Below are positions 8,794-17,405 of a stretch of 64,000 bases of DNA, in pieces; within the stretch, counting starts at the first letter, position 1, and every line of letters starts with the position of its first letter. Origin of the DNA: Bacteroidota bacterium (lineage in GTDB: Bacteria > Bacteroidota > Bacteroidia > Chitinophagales > Chitinophagaceae); NCBI GenBank assembly GCA_018266775.1, contig JAFDZS010000011.1, positions 255,245 through 319,244 of the forward strand, written 5' to 3'. A program made the position numbers and the translations under genes. Under the pieces are notes generated by a model that saw only the letters and a list, made by a program, of their open reading frames with translations, ran no database searches and had not been told where the DNA came from.

Positions 8794-10026
8794 CTATTTC
8801 AGTTGTTCCCGCTTTCTTTGTAACACCTCTTTGTCGCCTTTGGTTTTTGCCAGCACAATGGCTTTATCAAAATAACGCTTTGCCTTTTCAATATTGAATG
8901 ATTGATATAATGTGCCCAGCAATGAAAAGTAATATGGGTTTTGTTCCAATCGCAATTGTTCTGCCGCGGCAATGCCTGCGGCAGGCCCTTCCACCATTGC
9001 CAAAGCGTATACCCGGTTCAGTGAGGAAACAGGAGAATACTGCACCTGCAATAAAAGATTGTACAGGTATAATACTGTTTTCCATTTCTCCGTATTATTT
9101 GTTTTTACAGTGAACCAATATGCTATACTTGCTTCAAGATGATAAGCAGACAGCGTTGTGCCCTGTGCTGCCTGGAGAAGATATTGAACGCCCGTTTGAA
9201 TCAACTCCCGGTTCCATAAGCGATCATCCTGCTCGTGGTATAAAATAAGTGCACCGTTATCCTTTTTTCTTGCTTCAAAACGGGACGCATGAAAACACAT
9301 CAGCGCAAATAATGCGTTTACATTGGGTACATTAGTTACGGCATTGTCCAGCAACAACTGTGTTAAACGCATGGCTTCAAAACAAAGATCTTCACGCAAT
9401 ACCATATCATTGCTTTCAGAATAATAGCCTTCATTGAATAATAAATACAGTGTGGTGAGTACCGCTTCCAGCCTTTGTGTAACCACTGCCGTTTCATGAA
9501 AATCGGTATGAAAAGCATCATGGCGTAACTTTTCTTTTGCCCTTTGCAATCTTTTACTGATTGTTTCTTTATTGCTCAGTAAAGCTGATGCAATTTCATC
9601 GATACCAAAACCACACAATACCCGTAATGCCAAACTGATCTGCGACTCCATTGATAATGCAGGATGGCAAACGGCAAAGAGCATTCTTAACTGGCTGTCT
9701 TTAATATTTTCTGCAGACCAGTCAATATCCATTTCTTCTGCAGCATCGCCATTTTTTAATTGCGGTGCAATGCGGAGATGAAAATGCTTGTGCCTGCGTA
9801 AATAGTTGATGGCTTTATTTTTTGCTACTGTATACAGCCAGGCAACAGGTTGCTCGGGCACGCCTTTATAGGGCCAGTTTTCCAGTGCCGACAGAAAGGT
9901 TTCCCCTGCAATATCTTCTGCAATGGAAAGCCCTTCTGCACCGGCGCCGAAATAACTGCACAGCACAGCGGTTATCTTTCTGAATTCTGTGCGGAATAAA
10001 TGTGGTATGATTTCCTGCTGAGCCAT
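8794..10026 (-). CDS. ECF sigma factor of the ECF42 type with C-terminal extension
   Basis: 410 aa, twice the length of an ordinary ECF sigma factor. Region sigma-2 is recognisable at about residues 15-80 (AGETFLSALENWPYKG, AWLYTVAKNKAINYLRRHKH) and sigma-4 at about 125-175 (ALRVLCGFGIDEIASALL, SKRLQRAKEKLR). The remaining residues form the DUF6596-like extension (LYLLFNEGYYSESND, LCFEAMRLTQLLL), ending in a TPR-like segment (YFSLLGTLYQSFNIEKAKRYF). ECF42 factors typically lack an anti-sigma factor and sit beside DGPF/YCII proteins. That is the case here: the DGPF gene lies 12 bp upstream on the same strand. Confidence 0.9.
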   Translation of the reverse strand: MAQQEIIPHLFRTEFRKITAVLCSYFGAGAEGLSIAEDIAGETFLSALENWPYKGVPEQPVAWLYTVAKNKAINYLRRHKHFHLRIAPQLKNGDAAEEMDIDWSAENIKDSQLRMLFAVCHPALSMESQISLALRVLCGFGIDEIASALLSNKETISKRLQRAKEKLRHDAFHTDFHETAVVTQRLEAVLTTLYLLFNEGYYSESNDMVLREDLCFEAMRLTQLLLDNAVTNVPNVNALFALMCFHASRFEARKKDNGALILYHEQDDRLWNRELIQTGVQYLLQAAQGTTLSAYHLEASIAYWFTVKTNNTEKWKTVLYLYNLLLQVQYSPVSSLNRVYALAMVEGPAAGIAAAEQLRLEQNPYYFSLLGTLYQSFNIEKAKRYFDKAIVLAKTKGDKEVLQRKREQLK

Positions 10027-10038
10027 TACTGTTGATGG

Positions 10039-10392
10039 TTAATGCACGCCATCTTTCTTTGCTATTTGCCTTACTTCAACAGTATTCCCTTCTCCCTGCA
10101 AAACCGGACAGCCTTTGGCAAATTCAACTGCTTCTTCAACTGAATCTGCTTTTACAATAATGAAACCGCCCAGCGTTTCTTTGATTTCACCAAAAGGCCC
10201 ATTGGTTACCATTTTATTGTGGTGCACCACTTTGGCATCGGCAAATGGTAAACCGGTTCCGCTTACAAATTTGTTTTGTGCGGCAATGGTGCCAATCCAG
10301 TCCATGGTTTGCTGCATCCAGGCCTGTATTTGCTCAGGAGATACCACTGCCTGACCATCCTGGTGGCGGAATAATAAAACATACTCTTTCAT
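10039..10392 (-). CDS. DGPF/YCII-domain protein, ECF42 partner
   Basis: 117 aa, one YCII-related domain of the DGPF group: MKEYVLLFRHQDG at the start, then MVTNGPFGEIKETLGGFIIV, where NGPFGE corresponds to the DGPF signature. YCII folds are dimeric ferredoxin-like barrels with proposed enzymatic or ligand-binding roles. In ECF42 loci the DGPF genes are conserved neighbours and often sigma targets. It is upstream of and probably co-transcribed with the sigma gene (12-bp gap). Confidence 0.88.
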   Translation of the reverse strand: MKEYVLLFRHQDGQAVVSPEQIQAWMQQTMDWIGTIAAQNKFVSGTGLPFADAKVVHHNKMVTNGPFGEIKETLGGFIIVKADSVEEAVEFAKGCPVLQGEGNTVEVRQIAKKDGVH

Positions 10393-10860
10393 ACTTTTTG
10401 TTTTAATTATGGAAATAAGTTACGGTTTAATAACAAATGAACAAGGGGAAAAGGGACAAGGGGGGAATTTTTTGTTAATTGGTTTATTAGTTTATTGGTA
10501 TAAAAGTAAATAACGTATATAGGTATATAAAGTAATGAAGTGTAAGCGCTGTGCCGCCGTCCCTTTGGGAGGAAAACTAAATGCGTAGCATTCTATGTGT
10601 CCTCTGTGCCTATGTGATCGGGATAGGTTTAAAAGTAAATAACGTATATAAAGTAATGAAGTGTAAGCGTTGTGCCGTCGTGCTTTTGGGAGCGGATTAA
10701 GTATATAAAGCAAATAAAGGATAATCTGCGCAACTGCAGCAATACATTCAATCAGCCTCATCAGCGTGCTAACATCTTACCGCTTAAATAAATTCTACCA
10801 GCAGTGATTCTTCCATCAATCAACTTCATTATTTTTATGTATCCTCACATCTAATCATTT
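10393..10860. other. Intergenic region with a duplicated A/T-rich repeat
   Basis: No gene seen in 468 bp. It contains a purine-rich stretch (10439-10468), two direct copies of a roughly 60-bp repeat, and the upstream region of the sugar dehydrogenase gene. A weak -7-like TATTTTTA lies at 10830-10837, 24 bp before the start codon. Confidence 0.6.
10503..10693. repeat. Direct repeat pair, family shared with 46.4 kb
   Basis: Copies at about 10503-10572 and 10630-10693 share AAAGTAAATAACGTATATA, then AAAGTAATGAAGTGTAAGCG and TGTGCCG(C/T)CGT. The first copy has an extra GGTATATA. An inverted relative is at 46405-46470. No ORF is conserved across the copies. Confidence 0.7.
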
Positions 10861-12063
10861 ATGAAAATATTATCCATTGCTGTTTTAGCAACAGCAGCCA
10901 TAGCTATAATCAGTTGCAACAGCAATGATAAAAAAGAAACCAAAGCTCCCATCATTCAATCGCCCAATTATCCGCCTGCATTTAAAGGGCAAACCCATAT
11001 TGATTCTGTAAAAACCACTACGGCTTATACTGTTGATTTACTGGATACCACTCTTGGACGTCCCTGGGCTATTATTCCTATGCCGGGTAATCAATTTTTA
11101 GTTACTGAAAGAAGCGGTTATATGATGATACTGGATGAAAATGGCAAACTGCTGAAAAAAATTCATGGCCTGCCAGCCGTGTGGGACAGAGGCCAGGGCG
11201 GTTTACTTGATGTGGCACTGGGTCCGCAGTTCACTAAAAATAAAATGATTTACTGGACATTTTCAGAACCACAAAGTGATTCCGTTACCAATCTTACCGC
11301 TGTGGCCAAAGGAGAATTGTCTGAAAAAGATTCGATGGTAAAAAATCCCGTTGTTATTTTCAGGGCAACACCTGCTTTAAAAAGCGATTTTCATTTTGGC
11401 TCCCGTTTATTATTTGATAAAGAGGGAAACATTTTTGTAAGTGCTGGTGAACGGTCTATTTTAGAAGGAAGAAAACAGGCGCAGGATCTCAGCAGCGGCC
11501 TTGGAAAAATATTTCATATTACCAAAGAAGGAAAGCCGGTTGCCGGCAATCCATTTATCAATACCCCCAATGCAAGGCCGGAAATTTATTCCTACGGTCA
11601 CCGCAATCCGCAAGGGTTAGACATTAACCCTGCCACCGGCGATTTGTGGGAAGCAGAATTTGGCCCACGCGGCGGTGATGAAGTGAACCTTATTCAACCA
11701 GGGCATAATTATGGCTGGCCGGTAATTACTTACGGTATTGAATATGACGGCAGAAAAATTGGCGATTCCATTCAACAAAAGGAAGGTATGGAACAACCCG
11801 TATATTTTTGGGATCCTGTATCATCGCCCAGTGGTATTACTTTTTACAATGCAGACTCAATACCCGAATGGAAAAACAATTTATTTTTAGGCGGACTCAG
11901 CAGTATGCAGATCATTCGCCTCGTTATTGTAAATAATAAAGTAACCGGTGAAGAAAGTTTACTGGCAGATAAAAAAGAACGGTTCCGTGATCTTACCGTA
12001 TATAAAGGCATGTTATTCGCCGTTACAGATTATGGGCATTTATACCGCATCAGGAAAAAGTAG
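10861..12063 (+). CDS. PQQ-dependent aldose sugar dehydrogenase-like lipoprotein
   Basis: 400 aa of the glucose/sorbosone dehydrogenase family, a six-bladed beta-propeller that oxidises aldoses with PQQ. The signal peptide ends in a lipobox (AIAIISC, Cys about residue 19), so it is probably anchored in the outer or inner membrane facing the periplasm. Family hallmarks: LDTTLGRPWAIIPMP, RGQGGLLDVALGP, SYGHRNPQGLDINP, and EFGPRGGDEVNLIQPGHNYGWP split around the PQQ/calcium site. PQQ biosynthesis genes are not present here. The 3' end overlaps the convergent small membrane-protein gene by 14 bp. Confidence 0.9.
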   Translation: MKILSIAVLATAAIAIISCNSNDKKETKAPIIQSPNYPPAFKGQTHIDSVKTTTAYTVDLLDTTLGRPWAIIPMPGNQFLVTERSGYMMILDENGKLLKKIHGLPAVWDRGQGGLLDVALGPQFTKNKMIYWTFSEPQSDSVTNLTAVAKGELSEKDSMVKNPVVIFRATPALKSDFHFGSRLLFDKEGNIFVSAGERSILEGRKQAQDLSSGLGKIFHITKEGKPVAGNPFINTPNARPEIYSYGHRNPQGLDINPATGDLWEAEFGPRGGDEVNLIQPGHNYGWPVITYGIEYDGRKIGDSIQQKEGMEQPVYFWDPVSSPSGITFYNADSIPEWKNNLFLGGLSSMQIIRLVIVNNKVTGEESLLADKKERFRDLTVYKGMLFAVTDYGHLYRIRKK

Positions 12064-12322
12064 AGTGGTCTGCATTATCATAGGCATTAGAAAATGGTTT
12101 GGGGTCATTTTTCTCAGGGAATTGATACGATCCGGGTGTGGATTTATTTAATGCTTTCAGTAATAAAAGCCAGACAAATGGAATTATCCATATCAGTATA
12201 AGGTGCAAACGTTTTGTGTTTTTGCTATATAAATTCGACTCAGCAATATATTTTCTGTTATACCATGTAAACACAAAACAGGCAATAGAAAAAAGTACAA
12301 CTATTGTGATTCGTATAATCAT
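12050..12322 (-). CDS. Small two-helix membrane protein, unknown
   Basis: 90 aa. Two hydrophobic helices are visible, about residues 2-20 (IRITIVVLFSIACFVFTWY) and 42-60 (LILIWIIPFVWLLLL), with a hydrophilic C-terminal tail. It resembles short phospholipase_D-nuclease N-terminal-like or Bacteroidota DUF membrane proteins only in layout; no family is assigned. Its end overlaps the sugar dehydrogenase gene by 14 bp in convergent orientation. Confidence 0.55.
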   Translation of the reverse strand: MIIRITIVVLFSIACFVFTWYNRKYIAESNLYSKNTKRLHLILIWIIPFVWLLLLKALNKSTPGSYQFPEKNDPKPFSNAYDNADHSTFS

Positions 12323-12353
12323 TCTGAGATTGATAAATTAATTTCCAAAGCTA

Positions 12354-13070
12354 TCACTCTTTTTTAAATCTGGCTATAATTGGTGTATGATCGCTGAATG
12401 TACACCAGCTTTGGTGCGTTCCTATTTCCACATACTGCAATTGTTCCAATAAATCTTTCGATACAAAACAATAATCCAGGTGATACGGTTTATCCTCGTG
12501 GCGATAAAGAAATAAAGTGGGGTGCTTTTCTTTTCCCTGCTGCTGTTGATGATACACATGATACACACTCTCTATCCCCTTCCGTTGTAATACTTTCACC
12601 ACATCTGAATGGTTGCCATTGCGCCGGGGTTTATCCCAAATGGTATTGCTGTTAAAATCGCCAATCAAAATGGTATTGGTCTTACGGATCAGCCTTTGAT
12701 AATAATGAATCGCTTTCCAAACTTGTGTTACATATTGCCCGTCAGGATCAGCAGGGTTATTGGCCCACACCGCAAAAAGCATCAGCTGTTGTTCATCTTT
12801 CTTTACCCGTATGGGTACAATCATTTTATAAGCAGGCGCATAATTTTTATGGCATTGCAACTGGTAGCCATTAAATGCAATAACGGCCATGCCTTTATTG
12901 CGGTTGTCACCAAACCATAATATAGCAGAGGGAGATGCAGCACTCAATTCTTCCAGCAACTTTTCCTGATGTTCGCATTCCTGCACTACAATAATATCCG
13001 GCTGATGGTCCATCACCAGCATCCATTTTTTTCTGAATGCCATATTGCAGTTCCAGGAAATGATGGTCAT
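12354..13070 (-). CDS. Endonuclease/exonuclease/phosphatase family protein
   Basis: 238-aa EEP-fold metal-dependent phosphoesterase. The metal and catalytic motifs appear in order: ISWNCNMAF near the N-terminus, IVVQECEH (metal-binding Glu), TILIGDFNSNT (Asp/Asn pair), and FSDHTPIIARF (catalytic Asp-His) at the C-terminus. There is no signal peptide, so it is probably cytoplasmic. Substrate (DNA, nucleotide or lipid phosphodiester) cannot be told from sequence. It is 23 bp upstream of the next minus-strand gene's stop. Confidence 0.88.
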   Translation of the reverse strand: MTIISWNCNMAFRKKWMLVMDHQPDIIVVQECEHQEKLLEELSAASPSAILWFGDNRNKGMAVIAFNGYQLQCHKNYAPAYKMIVPIRVKKDEQQLMLFAVWANNPADPDGQYVTQVWKAIHYYQRLIRKTNTILIGDFNSNTIWDKPRRNGNHSDVVKVLQRKGIESVYHVYHQQQQGKEKHPTLFLYRHEDKPYHLDYCFVSKDLLEQLQYVEIGTHQSWCTFSDHTPIIARFKKE

Positions 13071-13093
13071 GACGCAGAATCAGTTAAGGGGAA

Positions 13094-13957
13094 TTATTTT
13101 ATGCTTTTGAAAAAATTCCACACATACACATACACGTCAATATCGTTGGGATAATCATGATGGCCGCCAATTACTTTTAATAAGGTAACCGGCGGTTTAT
13201 TTTTTGCATGATAAGCATAAGCTTCAATCGTCTTCTTATCATTGGGATCGGTGTCGGGTAATACCGTTTTCCCTGGCGCACCGGTATAACCGGCAAGATG
13301 TGACCAATACTGAAATGTTTTTTCTGTACTTAATACCACACCAAAGCTGGCATTGTTCACAAACATTTCGCCACCGTTATAGGGATTGGTTTTGTCATCG
13401 GTGCCATTAATGATAAGTACTGCTTCAGGTTTGTTGGAAAGTTTACAATCGCAGGAGGCACTGTCGGGGAAATTGGCCACCACGGCAGCAATACCTTTAA
13501 TTGTACCAGGCATGGTAGCGCCCAATTTATACGCCATGTGTCCGCCACCTGATAAACCGGCAGCAAATACTTTACGTGTGCTGATGCCAAATTTGTTTTT
13601 ACAATACGCAATCATTGCTTTAAAGAATGCCTGTTCATTAATGTCTTCCTTATTGGCATCTGCATTGGAATATTTGCGGCATTCATTCCAATAATGTTTA
13701 TAGCCATTGGGATACACCACCAGCAATTTTTCTTTGGCTGCCATCGCCTCCAGGTTTTTGGTATGCGGGTACATGTTGGAATTATTTCCTCCCGAACCAT
13801 GCATGATAAACATAAGGCTGCCATCGTGCAGATCAGTTTGCGGAGTATAATAACTGAATGTGCGGTAGTGCTGTTCAATCAAAACAGAATCGGTTACTAA
13901 CTGCGCCTGCACAACTGTACATGAAGCAATAAACAGGAAGGCAAAAAAATATTTCAT
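13094..13957 (-). CDS. Secreted PHB-depolymerase/feruloyl-esterase-like hydrolase
   Basis: 287-aa alpha/beta-hydrolase of the LpqC/PHB depolymerase esterase group. The signal peptide is MKYFFAFLFIASCTVVQAQ; that Met (13957) is used because the 32 upstream residues lack export features. Oxyanion and nucleophile motifs: LMFIMHGSGGNN and AAGLSGGGHMAY (Ser about 135). Catalytic Asp is in INGTDDKTNPY and His in VIGGHHDYP. Likely hydrolyses ester bonds of polymers or plant phenolic esters outside the cytoplasm. Paired Cys in DSASCDCKL match the disulfide often present in this family. Confidence 0.85.
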   Translation of the reverse strand: MKYFFAFLFIASCTVVQAQLVTDSVLIEQHYRTFSYYTPQTDLHDGSLMFIMHGSGGNNSNMYPHTKNLEAMAAKEKLLVVYPNGYKHYWNECRKYSNADANKEDINEQAFFKAMIAYCKNKFGISTRKVFAAGLSGGGHMAYKLGATMPGTIKGIAAVVANFPDSASCDCKLSNKPEAVLIINGTDDKTNPYNGGEMFVNNASFGVVLSTEKTFQYWSHLAGYTGAPGKTVLPDTDPNDKKTIEAYAYHAKNKPPVTLLKVIGGHHDYPNDIDVYVYVWNFFKSIK

Positions 13958-14007
13958 CAGCAAATAATTTGCTGTAAAGATATTATTTGTGCTGAACCAT
14001 TGAATAA

Positions 14008-14451
14008 TTAATCTGCGGCGGGAGCCAATTCTTTTACAGGAGCAGTTTGCCACAGCACACCAGCAGCAGCAAGAAGAATGATGTTCTTCATGATATACTG
14101 GCCCACCAGCGTGAAGCCGTATGGAAGGTATTTGAAAGATAAATCAGGAAAGAATAATAATGGTGTAAACGTACACACCATGTGCAGGATCATAAACATC
14201 AGCACGCCTCTTAACCGCCACCCCGCCAGCATTAAAATGCCCACCAGCACTTCCCATATTGCCAGTAATACTAAACTGGTGGCAGGCGGAATTAAACCCA
14301 TGGTGAGTTTATGAATGGTGTTAACAGCCAAATCCTCTGCAGGACTATAGCCGGGAAAAAATTTCAGCATACCAAACCAGATATAAATGATGCCAATACT
14401 ACAGCGTAAAATAGTCAACGAACGCTGGCTGATCATAAATGTTTTTTCCAT
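14008..14451 (-). CDS. DoxX-like four-helix membrane protein
   Basis: 147 aa (150 if the ATG at 14460 is used). Four membrane helices are visible with the DoxX-family start LRCSIGIIYIWFGMLKFFP and ...LAIWEVLVGILMLAG. DoxX-like proteins are inner-membrane proteins of uncertain redox-related function. Both candidate ATGs are nine bases apart and cannot be separated by sequence. Confidence 0.8.
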   Translation of the reverse strand: MEKTFMISQRSLTILRCSIGIIYIWFGMLKFFPGYSPAEDLAVNTIHKLTMGLIPPATSLVLLAIWEVLVGILMLAGWRLRGVLMFMILHMVCTFTPLLFFPDLSFKYLPYGFTLVGQYIMKNIILLAAAGVLWQTAPVKELAPAAD

Positions 14452-14532
14452 AACATGCATTGTTTGCAGACAAAATAAAGGTAAAGAAAAATCCGGTACA
14501 TGATGTTAATCATTGGTTGTTATGATCAATAT

Positions 14533-14615
14533 CAACGTGGGAGACGTTGAATCAGCTCGTCCCCGCCAGAGACGGGGACGAGCCGCACACGGTCTGACGT
14601 CCACGTCTGACCGTG
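14533..14615. repeat. Composite of two hairpin-element families
   Basis: The two-hairpin element lies at 14533-14580: CAACGTG-GGA-GACGTTG, then CGTCCCCGCC-AGA-GACGGGGACG. It is followed directly by a second family hairpin, CACGGTCTGACGT-CC-ACGTCTGACCGTG (14588-14615). The second family forms the array at 50318-50498. Confidence 0.75.
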
Positions 14616-14658
14616 AAGTAGAATTTTTGACTTATATTTAGTGATATAAACAAGCGTA

Positions 14659-15180
14659 ATGGCGATCCGTAACATCATAATACTGACTCTATATTTCTTC
14701 ATTGGCAATTCCTTCACCAATATTGATAAAGGAGATGCAGAATATGCCAAACTCCAGAAGTATGAGCGCAGGGCTTTACACCATGCTGCTGGAAAACTGT
14801 ACACGTATAATATAACCGGTCGTAAGTATTGTAATAAAACCAAAATAAAATACCTGGGTATTGTTCATACATCACGGGGTAAGCGCTATAAAATATTGAC
14901 TACATTTTTTGTATTTAGTGCTGCTTCAACTTGTCATGGCTCAAGTGCCATAAAAATATTCGATATGAAAAACCGGTACGTAGGTGCATATATTCTTGGC
15001 ATGCCGGATGATTTGCCTGATACTTTAGTAAAGAACACGTTAATGTATCTAAATAATTCAGAAGACTGCAACCTCAGGAAAACAAGAACGATAAATTTAA
15101 ACTACGGCTTGCCAAGAACATTTTTTATTCCGTGTTCAAAAAGCGGAGGTGATATATATAGTTTCAGTAGTGGGGATTAA
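14659..15180 (+). CDS. Hypothetical exported protein
   Basis: 173 aa with an N-terminal hydrophobic stretch consistent with a signal peptide (MAIRNIIILTLYFFIGNSF). No family recognised. The mature region is mixed alpha/beta, with scattered Cys residues (YCNK, TCHG, DCNL, PCSK) that could form disulfides in the periplasm. A/T-rich codon use resembles the next two genes. Spacing of 72 bp to the next frame is compatible with either co-transcription or separate promoters. Confidence 0.55.
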   Translation: MAIRNIIILTLYFFIGNSFTNIDKGDAEYAKLQKYERRALHHAAGKLYTYNITGRKYCNKTKIKYLGIVHTSRGKRYKILTTFFVFSAASTCHGSSAIKIFDMKNRYVGAYILGMPDDLPDTLVKNTLMYLNNSEDCNLRKTRTINLNYGLPRTFFIPCSKSGGDIYSFSSGD

Positions 15181-15317
15181 GCCCTGCTGGTATCGAATGA
15201 ATATTATGCGTTGCAGACAGATTAGGCATTTATCATCTTGGTGTATAAAATATGATCTTGTTTGAATGCGGTATGCTAAATAGTAACTCTCAAAATAGTT
15301 ATAATTTTGGCAGCAAA

Positions 15318-15950
15318 ATGAAAACAACAAAACAAATAAAAAAGCTTGCAACAAAAAAAGACATTGAATCCTTGTTTCAATTTGGGCTCAAGCTTGCTTT
15401 TGGCAAAAAGACTTACAAAAAACCGCCCTGGAAAGAAATATTGAAATACTGGAAGTTTGCTGCAGAAAAAGAACATATAAGAGCAATGTTTTACGTTGGT
15501 GTTTGTTATGATAATGGTTACGGAACAAAGAAAAATACACCCTTAGCCTTCGACTGGTATCTAAAAGCGGCCATGTTAGGACACAGAGATTCTCAGTACA
15601 ATATTGGCTTTTTCTATGCCCATGGAGAACTTGTAAGAAAAAATCATAAGAAAAAAGTGTTTTGGTATTCATTAGCCGCGAGAGACGGACTTTCTGATGC
15701 CCAAAGAGACCTTGGCTATTCATATTTTTATGGTGAGGGTGTTAAAAAAAATTTTAAAAAAGCAATTTATTGGTATAAAAAAGCTGCTGCCCAAAATGAT
15801 GATATGGCTTTGTATAACTTAGGTCTTTGTTATAAACACGGCGATGGTGTAAGTCAATCAAATCGTTGGGCAAAACATTTTTTTTCAAGGGCGAGTAAAT
15901 TGGGGAATGAAAAAGCAAAATACGAATTAAAAATAGCTGCATCACATTAA
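15318..15950 (+). CDS. Sel1-repeat protein
   Basis: 210 aa made mostly of Sel1-like (SLR) repeats of about 36 residues, at about 55-200: AMFYVGVCYDNGYGTKKN, SQYNIGFFYAHGELVRKN, AQRDLGYSYFYGEGVKKN and ALYNLGLCYKHGDGVSQS. SLR proteins are scaffolds for protein-protein contacts. No signal peptide with the start MKTTKQIKKL at 15318, so probably cytoplasmic; the longer frame adds 22 residues of no clear function. A TAATTTTG box at 15302-15309 matches the Bacteroidota -7 consensus but is too close to this ATG for a normal leader. Confidence 0.85.
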   Translation: MKTTKQIKKLATKKDIESLFQFGLKLAFGKKTYKKPPWKEILKYWKFAAEKEHIRAMFYVGVCYDNGYGTKKNTPLAFDWYLKAAMLGHRDSQYNIGFFYAHGELVRKNHKKKVFWYSLAARDGLSDAQRDLGYSYFYGEGVKKNFKKAIYWYKKAAAQNDDMALYNLGLCYKHGDGVSQSNRWAKHFFSRASKLGNEKAKYELKIAASH

Positions 15951-15968
15951 GCATAATGCCGGCAGCAA

Positions 15969-16895
15969 ATGGTTAAATCGCCAACTAACAATCATTACAT
16001 GAGAATTCAGCATCGTTATTTGACATTTGACAGAAACGAAAAGCTCGTCAAACTACTTGATAAATTAGCCATAGCGTATAAAGTAACAGAAAAAAGTTAC
16101 GATGCTACAACTCATTTATACATTTTAGAATTCCACTTTTTTGAAGACAATCCAAGATTTTTTGAATTAAAACAAGCGGTTGATAAGTTTAAAATAGAAC
16201 CACAGATCGGTACGATATATGATAAAACAGACTACAATAATGGAGAATGGTTTATAGTCAACGCAGGTGAATACCAATATCCACAACCGGACGATGACTC
16301 TGGTTATTTAAAAGCGACATTTAATCTTGAGCACTACTGTCATTTATGCGACATAGGGAAAGTTCAAAATGCCCCCTACAGACTAAAAACGCTTCCCAAA
16401 CAACCTAACAATCAGTTTTGGGGTTTGCATTGGGCTTTCGACGCAATTTTTGTACGACAGGAAACTAAAAACATTTTAGAACGGGAAGGCGTAAAAAATA
16501 TTCATTTTTCAAATCCCGTCCTGCACAAAACAAACAATCCAATTGAAGGGTTTTATCAATTGCATATTGACACGATTTTAAAAAAAGGATTCGACAACTA
16601 CAATGCAAAAACCATCACTTGTAAACTCAACAATGAAGAAAACTTAAACACCGACCGCTCTTTAAAATGTTGCGGACGAATAAAATTTCATCATCCACAG
16701 ATTGGCGGTTATTTGTTTGAAAAAAGCATTTTTGACGGAGATTCTGACATCGTTCAAAGCGTGGAATATTTTGGAAGCAGTGGAAGTGCGAACAGGCTTC
16801 AAATAGTTTCAAAAAAACTAAAAGACTTAATTGAAATATATAAGTTAAAAGGTTTGTCTTTTACACCTGTAGTATACAAGAGACTGGAACGATAA
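15969..16895 (+). CDS. Hypothetical protein, unknown family
   Basis: 308 aa (298 if the ATG at 15999 is used), cytoplasmic by appearance. No domain recognised with confidence. Features: an N-terminal ferredoxin-like-looking half (YLTFDRNEKLVKLLDKL, YILEFHFFEDNPRF), a possible metal pair HYCHLCDIG and a later KCCGRIKFHHPQIGGYLFE. The overall pattern resembles immunity-type or double-CXXC proteins found beside polymorphic toxins, but no toxin is adjacent, so this is only a suggestion. A/T-rich composition differs from the flanking regions. Confidence 0.6.
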   Translation: MVKSPTNNHYMRIQHRYLTFDRNEKLVKLLDKLAIAYKVTEKSYDATTHLYILEFHFFEDNPRFFELKQAVDKFKIEPQIGTIYDKTDYNNGEWFIVNAGEYQYPQPDDDSGYLKATFNLEHYCHLCDIGKVQNAPYRLKTLPKQPNNQFWGLHWAFDAIFVRQETKNILEREGVKNIHFSNPVLHKTNNPIEGFYQLHIDTILKKGFDNYNAKTITCKLNNEENLNTDRSLKCCGRIKFHHPQIGGYLFEKSIFDGDSDIVQSVEYFGSSGSANRLQIVSKKLKDLIEIYKLKGLSFTPVVYKRLER

Positions 16896-16953
16896 CGTCA
16901 GGCCACGATATTGAATTTTATAAAAATTGAGTTGTACTTTGTAATATTGAAAG

Positions 16954-17259
16954 CTATATCATCCACCGCCATATTTTTAAAAAAACTAAAATAACAGCAA
17001 TGAGTGTGGTTATGTATGCCGGATTTTTTTTGAGTTCGTTTACATCGGAAACCAAGACCAATCCGAAAGCTATAAAAGCTGGGATAACAACAAGATATTG
17101 ATAGAAGAATCTTGTAACAGCATACACATCAAACCAGAGCTGTGTTTTTCTGTCTACCTCGTGATAGATGACTGAAAGCCGGTAATTAATAATTATTGTG
17201 GCCAATATTGAAGTGCCCGCAAGCAGATAGGCGTAAAACAACTTTGTTTTCCTGAACAT
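16954..17259 (-). CDS. Small three-helix membrane protein, unknown
   Basis: 101 aa with three hydrophobic segments at about 7-27 (LFYAYLLAGTSILATIIIN), 52-75 (FYQYLVVIPAFIAFGLVLVS) and 82-98 (ITTLIAVILVFLKIWRW). No family recognised. Convergent with the preceding hypothetical gene. Confidence 0.5.
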   Translation of the reverse strand: MFRKTKLFYAYLLAGTSILATIIINYRLSVIYHEVDRKTQLWFDVYAVTRFFYQYLVVIPAFIAFGLVLVSDVNELKKNPAYITTLIAVILVFLKIWRWMI

Positions 17260-17320
17260 GAAACGGGGCTTTGTATGAAGATATACAAAACAATTTTTTC
17301 AACACGTTTTTTGTAACTGT

Positions 17321-17370
17321 CAACGTCGGAGACGTTGAACCAATTCATCCCCTTCAGAGACGGGACGAGG
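17321..17370. repeat. Two-hairpin element copy
   Basis: CAACGTC-GGA-GACGTTG (17321-17337), followed by a decayed TCCCC...GACGGGACGAGG hairpin. The stem differs from the 4.9 and 27.2 kb copies by compensated changes. A/T-rich short direct repeats (CCATTATCAATTATCCATTG) follow at 17380-17400. Confidence 0.7.
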
Positions 17371-17405
17371 AAAAACATTATCCATTATCAATTATCCATT
17401 GTCCC

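Noticed and set aside
10492-10761. 89-residue frame on the minus strand
   Set aside because: It translates the A/T-rich direct repeat twice and has no recognisable protein features.
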